Assembly (NCBI RefSeq): GCF_003594875.1
Contig: NZ_QZEY01000005.1
Span: forward strand, 124,001 to 188,000
Direction of reading: 5' to 3'
DNA from: Bailinhaonella thermotolerans
Lineage (GTDB): Bacteria > Actinomycetota > Actinomycetes > Streptosporangiales > Streptosporangiaceae
Length of the DNA: 64,000 bases
The translations under genes were made by a program, and so were the position numbers. The notes below the pieces were generated by a model, which saw nothing but the letters and a program-made list of their open reading frames with translations, had not been told where the DNA came from and ran no database searches. Within the stretch, counting starts at the first letter, position 1. Every line of letters starts with the position of its first letter. Of this stretch, positions 58,328-64,000 are shown in pieces.

Positions 58328-59983
58328 GTGAAGACGGAGGACCGCTGGCAGGCGAGGTTCCGGGCCACGCGCATGTCCATGCCCGCGTGGGCCGCGAACG
58401 CGCCGTCGCGCGGCGTCTACCGATCCACGGCGTCGGGCCGGTGGGAGGTGTACGCCTGGGACCGGGTGAACGGCACCAGCCGCCGGGTCACCGAGAGCCC
58501 CGGAGGCGTCTCCCACGCCACCATCGACCCGCGCGGCGCCTGGATCTGGTGGTCGGCCGACGGCGCGGACGGGCACGGCCCCTGGTGGCGGCAGCCGTTC
58601 GGCGGCGGGCCGAGCGAGATCCCGCTGCCCGGGCTGGGTGCCGGCCGGTCGGCGGGACTGGCGCTCGGCGCGACCGGCACGGTGATCGCGGGCGTCCACG
58701 ACGGCCCGGTCACCCGGATCCACGTCGCCCGCCCCGGCGACGGCGGCCACGGCCAGGACCCCGCGCTGATCGCCGAGTACGCCGAGCGCGCCTGTGTGGC
58801 CGGCCTGGCCCACGACGAGGGCCTGATCGCGCTCAACCTGGGCGACCGCCGGGCCGTGCGCGTGGTGCGCCAGTGCGGCGAGACCGTGAACGAGCTGGCC
58901 GACGGCACGAGCCTGCGCGCGGTCCGGTTCGCGCCCGGCGACAACCGGCTGCTGGCGCTGCACGAGCGGCGGGGCAGGCCCGAGCCGCTGATCTGGGATC
59001 CGATGACGGGCGACCAGCGAGAGGTCTGGCTGCGGCTCCCCGGGGAGATCTGCGCCGACTGGTACTCCGACGGCGGAGCCCTGCTGATCATCCACCACCA
59101 CCGCGGCCGGACCGAGCTGTACCGCTACGACCTGCGCGGCGGGGTCCTCAAGCCGATCGAGACCGAGCGCGGCGTCATCTCCGTGGCCAAGGTGCGCCCC
59201 GACGGCACGGTGGAGTACGCCTGGTCGAGCAGCGCCCAGCCCCCGGTCATCCGGTCCACCTCGGGCCTCGTGGTGATCAACCCCGGCGGGCCCGCCGCGC
59301 CGCCCTCGGTGCCCGCCGAGGACGCCGACGTCGAGGGGCCCGGCGGGCGCGTCCACGCGCTGGTGTCGCGTCCCGCGTCGGGCGACGCGCCGTACCCCGC
59401 GGTCTTCCTGCTGCACGGGCCGGGGACGCAGGGGGACGACTCCTTCGCGCCCGAGGTGGCCGCCTGGGTGGACCACGGGTTCGCCGTCGTGCGGGCCAAC
59501 CACCGGGGTTCGACGGGGTACGGCTCCGCGTGGCGCGACGGCGGGCGCGACCCGCTGTCCGAGCTGGACGACGTGGAGGCCGTCCGCGACTGGGCGGTGG
59601 CCTCGGGCCTGGCTGACCCGCACCGGCTGGTGCTGGCCGGGCGCGGGCGAGGCGGGCACCTGGCGCTGCTGGGCGTGGGCGCGAGGCCCGCCAAGTGGTC
59701 GCTGTGCGTCGCCGCCTCGCCGGAGCCGGGACCGGGCCGGGCGCCGACCCCGATCGCGTACGCCGAGGCCGTGGACGCGCCGGTGCTGCTGCTCGCCGGG
59801 GAGAACGACCCGGACCGGACCGGCTCCCCCGTGGACGCGTACGCCGCGCGGCTGGCGGTGCTGGGCAAGGAGCACGAGGTCTACCGGTACGACGCGGGCC
59901 GCGGCCTGCTCCCGGTCGAGGAGCAGATCCGCCAGATGGCCGCGCAGCTCGCGTTCGCCCGCAAACACCTCGGCCTGGCCTGA
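58328..59983 (+). CDS. S9 prolyl-oligopeptidase-like protein lacking catalytic Ser and His
   Basis: About 551 residues. An N-terminal beta-propeller-like part (~1-330) and a C-terminal alpha/beta-hydrolase domain (AVFLLHGPGTQGDDSFAPEVAAWVDHGFAVVRANHRGSTGYGSAWRD), typical of S9 acylaminoacyl peptidases. The nucleophile elbow GxSxGG reads GRGRGG, with arginine for serine, and the C-terminal GEGHG reads AGRG, without histidine. The acid region AGENDPDR remains. It is therefore probably an inactive scaffold or binding protein. GTG 58328 is assumed; GTG 58316 is possible. Confidence 0.9.
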   Translation: MKTEDRWQARFRATRMSMPAWAANAPSRGVYRSTASGRWEVYAWDRVNGTSRRVTESPGGVSHATIDPRGAWIWWSADGADGHGPWWRQPFGGGPSEIPLPGLGAGRSAGLALGATGTVIAGVHDGPVTRIHVARPGDGGHGQDPALIAEYAERACVAGLAHDEGLIALNLGDRRAVRVVRQCGETVNELADGTSLRAVRFAPGDNRLLALHERRGRPEPLIWDPMTGDQREVWLRLPGEICADWYSDGGALLIIHHHRGRTELYRYDLRGGVLKPIETERGVISVAKVRPDGTVEYAWSSSAQPPVIRSTSGLVVINPGGPAAPPSVPAEDADVEGPGGRVHALVSRPASGDAPYPAVFLLHGPGTQGDDSFAPEVAAWVDHGFAVVRANHRGSTGYGSAWRDGGRDPLSELDDVEAVRDWAVASGLADPHRLVLAGRGRGGHLALLGVGARPAKWSLCVAASPEPGPGRAPTPIAYAEAVDAPVLLLAGENDPDRTGSPVDAYAARLAVLGKEHEVYRYDAGRGLLPVEEQIRQMAAQLAFARKHLGLA

Positions 59984-60080
59984 GCCGTACGGCCCGGCGG
60001 ACGTGGGCGTGAGCCGTACGGCCCGGCGGGCGTGGGCGTCGGCGGACGTGGCGTTAGCCGTACGGCGGGGCGGGCGTGAC
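59981..60080. repeat. 29-bp tandem repeat with CCGTACGGC core
   Basis: Two near-identical 29-base units (59981-60009, 60010-60038) begin TGAGCCGTACGGCCCGGCGG, followed by a diverged third from about 60055. The TGA of the S9-like gene is the first three bases of unit one. Confidence 0.85.
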
Positions 60081-60207
60081 CTGAGCCGCGCGGTGCGGAA
60101 GATCGCGATCCGGTAACGACGGAGAGTCACGTCCTTCGCCCTAGCTGGGGCCTCACAGCGGGCGCGCCTTACAGTTCGTAACACATCGGGGCCATACCGA
60201 CCTTGAA

Positions 60208-60259
60208 TGTCCTCTCTCGCGGCTGTCACCATCTCGCTCACCCATCCCGAGAGAGGGCA
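60208..60259 (+). promoter_or_regulatory. Leader hairpin masking the ribosome site of the APC permease
   Basis: TGTCCTCTCTCG (60208-60219) can pair with CGAGAGAGGGCA (60248-60259), 12 bp with one G-U, around a 28-base loop. The right arm contains the AGAGAGGG Shine-Dalgarno sequence for GTG 60265. Folding would block initiation. Confidence 0.6.
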
Positions 60260-60264
60260 CTCGC

Positions 60265-61797
60265 GTGAGCACTACAGAACCTCCGGTGAAGGTCGCCGCG
60301 CCGGCGACCGGAGACGTGAGCCGTCTCCGCCAGAACGCGGTCGGCCTGATCGGCGTCATCTTCATGGCCGTGGCCACGGCCGCGCCCATCACCGCGATGG
60401 TCGGGAACGTCCCGATCGTGGTCGGGGGCGGCCTGGGCATCGGCGTCCCCGCCGGGTACCTGGTCGCGACGGTGATCCTGACCGTGTTCTCGGTCGGGTA
60501 CGTGGCGATGGCCAAGCACATCACGGCGGCCGGGGCGTTCTACGGCTACATCTCCCACGGCCTGGGCCAGATCGTGGGGATGGTCTCGGGCATGCTCGCC
60601 ACGATGGCGTACGTCGTCTTCGAGGCCTCGATCATCGGGTTCTTCGCCTACAACGGGCACAGCACGTTCGCGAACCTGTTCGGCCTGGACATCCACTGGG
60701 TGGTGTTCGCGCTGATCGGGCTGGCGCTGAACGCGATCCTGTCGTACTACGACATCAACCTCACGGCGAAGGTGCTCGGCGTCTTCCTGGTCAGCGAGAT
60801 CCTGATGCTCGCGCTGACCGCGGTGGTCACGCTGTTCACCGGCGGCGGCCCCGACGGGCTGATGGGGCACACCCTCAACCCGGCGAACGCGTTCACCGTG
60901 ACCGGGCTTGAGGCGGGTTCGGTGGGGCTGGGCCTGTTCATGTGCTTCTGGTCGTGGGTGGGCTTCGAGTCCACGGCGATGTACGGCGAGGAGTCGCGCG
61001 ACCCCAAGAAGATCATCCCCAAGGCCACGATCGTGTCGGTGGTGGGGATCGGGCTGTTCTACGTCTTCGTGTCCTGGATGACCGTGGCGGCGAACGGCGC
61101 GGCCGAGTCCGTCAAGGTGGCCGCGGGCAAGGACCCGGCCCAGCTCTTCTTCGGCCCGACCGAGAGCCTGGTCGGCGGCTGGGCGGTGACGCTGTTCCAG
61201 ATCCTGATCATGACCGGGTCGTTCGCGTGCGCGATGGCCTTCCACAACTGCGCCGCCCGGTACCTGTACGCCATCGGCCGCGAGGACCTGATCCCGGGCA
61301 CGCGGCGCACGCTGGGCGCGACCCACCCCGTCCACAAGTCGCCGCACATCGCCGGGTTCGTCCAGACCGCGATCGCGACCGTGCTCGTGCTGGCGTTCTT
61401 CGCGGCGGACATGGACCCCGTGGTGCACCTGTACACGCTGCTCGCGGTGCTGGGCACGATGGCCATCCTCATCGTGCAGACGCTGTGCTCGTTCTCGGTG
61501 ATCAGCTACTTCCACGTCAGGAGGAAGCACCCGGAGACCGCGAGCTGGTGGCGCACCCTGCTGATGCCGCTCGCGGGCGGCCTGTCCATGGCGTACGTGG
61601 TGTTCCTGCTCTTCGACAACCAGGAGGCGGCGGCGGGCGCGGCCTCCGGCACCCTGTTCTTCCGGCTGATCCCCTGGATCGTGCTGGCGTTCGCCGCCCT
61701 GGGCGCCGGGCTCGCGCTCTACCTCAAGGCCCGCGACCCGGAGAAGTACCAGATCATCGGCCGCATCGTCCTCGAGGACACGGTCGAACGCGACTAG
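60265..61797 (+). CDS. APC-family amino acid/polyamine permease
   Basis: A 510-residue 12-helix transporter. It begins LRQNAVGLIGVIFMAVATAAPITAMVGNVPIV and continues AAGAFYGYISHGLGQIVGMVSG, CFWSWVGFESTAMYGEESRDPKKIIPKAT and AFHNCAARYLYAIGREDLIP, all typical of APC amino acid importers. It lies in the membrane and takes up an amino acid or amine. No catabolic partner is adjacent, so the substrate is open. A leader hairpin that covers its ribosome site may control translation. Confidence 0.92.
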   Translation: MSTTEPPVKVAAPATGDVSRLRQNAVGLIGVIFMAVATAAPITAMVGNVPIVVGGGLGIGVPAGYLVATVILTVFSVGYVAMAKHITAAGAFYGYISHGLGQIVGMVSGMLATMAYVVFEASIIGFFAYNGHSTFANLFGLDIHWVVFALIGLALNAILSYYDINLTAKVLGVFLVSEILMLALTAVVTLFTGGGPDGLMGHTLNPANAFTVTGLEAGSVGLGLFMCFWSWVGFESTAMYGEESRDPKKIIPKATIVSVVGIGLFYVFVSWMTVAANGAAESVKVAAGKDPAQLFFGPTESLVGGWAVTLFQILIMTGSFACAMAFHNCAARYLYAIGREDLIPGTRRTLGATHPVHKSPHIAGFVQTAIATVLVLAFFAADMDPVVHLYTLLAVLGTMAILIVQTLCSFSVISYFHVRRKHPETASWWRTLLMPLAGGLSMAYVVFLLFDNQEAAAGAASGTLFFRLIPWIVLAFAALGAGLALYLKARDPEKYQIIGRIVLEDTVERD

Positions 61798-61884
61798 GGC
61801 CGGCCTGAAGGACCACGCGGAGGACCGGGGACCGAGGGAGGACCGGGACCGGGGGCCCGGAGGACCCCGGACCCGGCGGACCCC

Positions 61885-61930
61885 GGACTAGGGCACGCGG
61901 AGGACCCGGGACTAGGGCACGCGGAGGACC
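61885..61930. repeat. 24-bp tandem duplication of a gene's 3' end
   Basis: GGACTAGGGCACGCGGAGGA plus CC occurs at 61885-61906 and again at 61909-61930. The second copy is the true end of the SpoIIE gene (codons for VLRVP and TAG); the first repeats these codons just past the stop. Further GGACC words extend to 61820. Confidence 0.9.
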
Positions 61931-63489
61931 AGGATCGCCAGGTCGTCGGCCGACGGTTCGGGGGCGAACTCCTGGACGGCACGCCGGATGCGCTCGGCGA
62001 CCGCGCCGGCGGACAGGCCCACGCACTCCGACAGGAGCTTGCTCAGGCCGTTGTCGTCGTCCAGGAGGCGGCCGCCCGAGCGGCGCTCGGTCACCCCGTC
62101 GGTGACCGCGAGCAGCACGTCCCCGGAGTCCAGGTCCACCGTGTCGGCGCTGAACTCCGCGTCGGCGAACACCCCGAGCAGCGACTGCGGCGTCGGCACC
62201 GGGTCCACCACCCCCGTCGGGCGCAGCCGCAGCGCCTCGGGGTGCCCGGCGGAGACCAGGCTCAGCCGCACCCCGCCGCCCTGCCGCCGCGTGATCTCGC
62301 CGTGGAGCAGGGTGAGGAACCTCGCGCGCGGGCCCTCGTCGAGGATCGCCCCGTTGAGGCGCGAGACCACGGCGGCGATGCCGTACCCCTCCTTGGCGAG
62401 CAGCCGCAGCGTGTGCCGCGCCAGGCCGGTGACCGCGGCGGCCTCGGGCCCGGTGCCGCAGACGTCGCCGATCGCGAAGCGCCAGCGGCCCCGGTCCACC
62501 GAGAACAGGTCGTAGAAGTCGCCGCCGACCTCGTTCGTCTCCCCCGCGGGCTCGTAGATGACGTGGTAGTCGAGCCCGGGGATCTCCGGCACCTCGGGCG
62601 GGAGCAGGCTGCGCTGGAGCGCGCGGCTGGTCATGGCCTGCTGGGCGTACAGGCGGGCGTTGTCCAGCGAGAGCGCCGCCCGCCCGCTCAGGTCCTCGGC
62701 CAGCTCGACCACGTCGTCGGTGAATCTCCCCGAGCGCCCGAGGAACATGGCGCCGAGGGTACGGCCGCGGGCCACGAGGGGGAATGACAGGGTACGGGAG
62801 CCGTCGACGTCGGGCATCACGGTCGGCGCGGTGCGCTCGAGCAGCTCGGCGGGCAGGTCGAGCAGGTCGAGCTGCTCGCGCAGGCGGTCGAGCGCGGTCT
62901 CGTCGGTGTGCCAGAGGTAGGACAGCCGCAGATCCCCGGAGGAGTCGACCATGTGGACGGCGCACCAGGCGGCCAGGCGGGGCACGACGATCTGGGCGAT
63001 GATCGCCGGGACCATGTCCGGGTCCAGCGTGCCCGCGAGCAGGTCGGAGGCGTCGGCCAGGAACCCGAGCCACCCCTGCCGGGGCGGCGCGGCCTCGCGC
63101 AGGTCGCCGGGCTGCTGGGCCGCGACGCCGCCGGACCTGTCGCTTTCGAGCCGGGGTACGGCGAGGCGGGCCCAGACCGTCTGGATCGGGCCCTCGTACG
63201 TCACGCCCCAGGACGCGGCGCCCGTGGGGACGACGGCGGGCCCGGCGTCCTGCACCGGCGCGACCCGGCTGACCTCCACCTGGATGAAGTCCCCCAGATC
63301 GCGGCAGGCGAGCTCCAGCGGGCCGTACGTGCCGGCGGCGATCTCCTCCATCAGCGGCATGATCGAATCGCCCAGCTCGGTCACGTTGAAGGCGCGCAAC
63401 GCCTCGCGCACGAGGGACCTGGCCACCGGCATGCTCGGGGTGTCCGGGCCTACCGTGGCTGTGAGGACCTGCTCTTGTTGTGTGCCCAC
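61912..63489 (-). CDS. GAF-SpoIIE (PP2C) phosphatase with degenerate ATPase-like N-terminus
   Basis: 525 residues. The first ~110 (SLVREALRAFNVTELGDSIMPLMEEIAAGTY; FIQVEVSRVAP) resemble a shortened RsbW-type ATPase fold without its nucleotide motifs. A GAF domain spans ~140-310 (DASDLLAGTLDPDMVPAIIAQIVVPRLAAWCAVHMVDSSG). The PP2C-type SpoIIE domain ~325-525 has metal motifs EVGGDFYDLF, IGDVCGTGPEAA, LAVTDGVTERR and SADDLAILVLR. It should dephosphorylate STAS proteins. GTG 63489 has AGGA upstream. Confidence 0.92.
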   Translation of the reverse strand: MGTQQEQVLTATVGPDTPSMPVARSLVREALRAFNVTELGDSIMPLMEEIAAGTYGPLELACRDLGDFIQVEVSRVAPVQDAGPAVVPTGAASWGVTYEGPIQTVWARLAVPRLESDRSGGVAAQQPGDLREAAPPRQGWLGFLADASDLLAGTLDPDMVPAIIAQIVVPRLAAWCAVHMVDSSGDLRLSYLWHTDETALDRLREQLDLLDLPAELLERTAPTVMPDVDGSRTLSFPLVARGRTLGAMFLGRSGRFTDDVVELAEDLSGRAALSLDNARLYAQQAMTSRALQRSLLPPEVPEIPGLDYHVIYEPAGETNEVGGDFYDLFSVDRGRWRFAIGDVCGTGPEAAAVTGLARHTLRLLAKEGYGIAAVVSRLNGAILDEGPRARFLTLLHGEITRRQGGGVRLSLVSAGHPEALRLRPTGVVDPVPTPQSLLGVFADAEFSADTVDLDSGDVLLAVTDGVTERRSGGRLLDDDNGLSKLLSECVGLSAGAVAERIRRAVQEFAPEPSADDLAILVLRVP

Positions 63490-63593
63490 AAATATCCTGC
63501 TTATCAAAGAGCGCGAAATCGGAGCCGAGACCTACGGAGACTTAGACATCCCATCGTGACAGACTGACGTGACTCCGTAAGCGTCCTCGCACC

Positions 63594-64000
63594 ATGAGGA
63601 GGCGGCTGGTGGCAAGCTCGCGGGACGCGAAGCCGAACAACAGAACGGCGGGGAACGGCCGGACCGGTCCCCGACGTACATCCGAGAAGCTACAACAACA
63701 GGAGCAAGAGGCACGGAAGGCGGACACCCCCACAGTGCCGGAAGAACGCTGCTACACAGAGAGCCAACTGCGTCCCCTGCTGGACGCGCTGATCGCCTGG
63801 CGCGACGGCGACTTCCAGCACAGGCTGGACATATATGAGCCGGGCATCCTCGGCGAGATCGTCACCGTGCACAACCAGCTCGCCGCCCGCCGGGAGCACC
63901 TGTCGGACGAGCTCAAGCGCGTCCACACCGAGATCGCGCTCGAGGGCCGGTTCAACGAGCGGCTCAACCCGGGCCCCGGCAGCGCGGCCTGGGCCGAGAC
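63594..64000 (+). CDS. HAMP-domain sensor histidine kinase, 3' end outside the window
   Basis: The frame stays open to the window end (135 codons). After a polar N-terminus (RRLVASSRDAKPNNRTAGNG) without membrane helix comes LRPLLDALIAWRDGDFQHRL, GILGEIVTVHNQLAARREHL and ELKRVHTEIALEGRFNERL, the start of the HAMP array found in large soluble hybrid kinases of actinobacteria. It is divergent from the SpoIIE phosphatase gene. The start codon is uncertain because no clear ribosome site precedes ATG 63594. Confidence 0.75.
   Translation, partial: MRRRLVASSRDAKPNNRTAGNGRTGPRRTSEKLQQQEQEARKADTPTVPEERCYTESQLRPLLDALIAWRDGDFQHRLDIYEPGILGEIVTVHNQLAARREHLSDELKRVHTEIALEGRFNERLNPGPGSAAWAE

Noticed and set aside
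1-64000. tRNA or rRNA genes, insertion sequences, prophage
   Set aside because: No cloverleaf-like or rRNA sequence, no transposase or integrase motif, and no phage structural gene was recognised on either strand.

Overview
The window is a very GC-rich chromosomal segment of an actinomycete. GTG starts are common, ATGA/GTGA stop-start overlaps are frequent, and the gene families are typical of filamentous Actinomycetota: ECF sigma factors, TetR/ArsR/MarR pairs, SpoIIE/STAS partner-switching proteins, DUF4037, DUF4865 and DUF1360. Gene content suggests a Streptosporangiales-type organism, but that is inference and no rRNA or tRNA is present to confirm it. Most of the window is an accessory-rich chromosomal arm with a few core genes (bioB-bioA, pyrD).

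Layout. 1-13 kb: end of a DUF2306 membrane protein, a LuxR-type two-component pair, an SDR next to an ECF41/SigJ sigma factor, a quinone oxidoreductase, an ArsR-controlled MFS pump, a secreted hydrolase, an NmrA-type reductase, a second MFS pump, a lipoprotein and a DUF998 protein. 13-24.8 kb: bioB-bioA, a TetR/membrane-protein operon with a perfect operator, a MalY-type C-S lyase, a methyltransferase, a second NmrA-type gene, and a TetR gene divergent from an FMN reductase plus heterodimeric ABC exporter operon. 24.8-27.7 kb: a visibly less GC-rich island holding one gene, a caspase-like protease fused to a Ser/Thr kinase, behind a large compound dyad. 27.7-38 kb: an ECF sigma/anti-sigma pair, a PhyH oxygenase, a STAS/MEDS-ATPase pair, an ornithine cyclodeaminase homologue, an HPP protein, an Asp-nucleophile hydrolase divergent from its TetR with three operators, a BBE-type oxidoreductase and several hypotheticals. 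39-46 kb: a secreted M4 metalloprotease, a DnaA-box-like cluster, DUF4865, SnoaL, SDR/MarR and S4 genes, and a 650-bp repeat-rich gap. 46-50 kb: a compact operon encoding a 57-residue four-cysteine peptide, a TlpA-like thiol oxidoreductase, an ABC exporter and an S26 signal peptidase. 50-64 kb: secreted proteins, an aldehyde dehydrogenase, DUF4037, a leaderless CGNR regulator with an SRPBCC partner, DUF1360, pyrD, a zinc peptidase lipoprotein, a serine-less S9 protein, an APC permease with a ribosome-site-masking leader, a SpoIIE phosphatase and the start of a HAMP sensor kinase.

The two strongest leads for undescribed biology are the caspase-kinase fusion at 25081-27303 and the peptide/TlpA/ABC/S26 operon at 46249-49920. 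A window-wide theme is a family of CCGTACGG-centred palindromic elements. Many sit at gene ends, where they build long perfect hairpins (probable terminators), and several have expanded as short tandem repeats. A second dispersed repeat (GTCATACGNGATACGTC) occurs in an intergenic gap and twice inside the low-complexity linker of the exporter gene.
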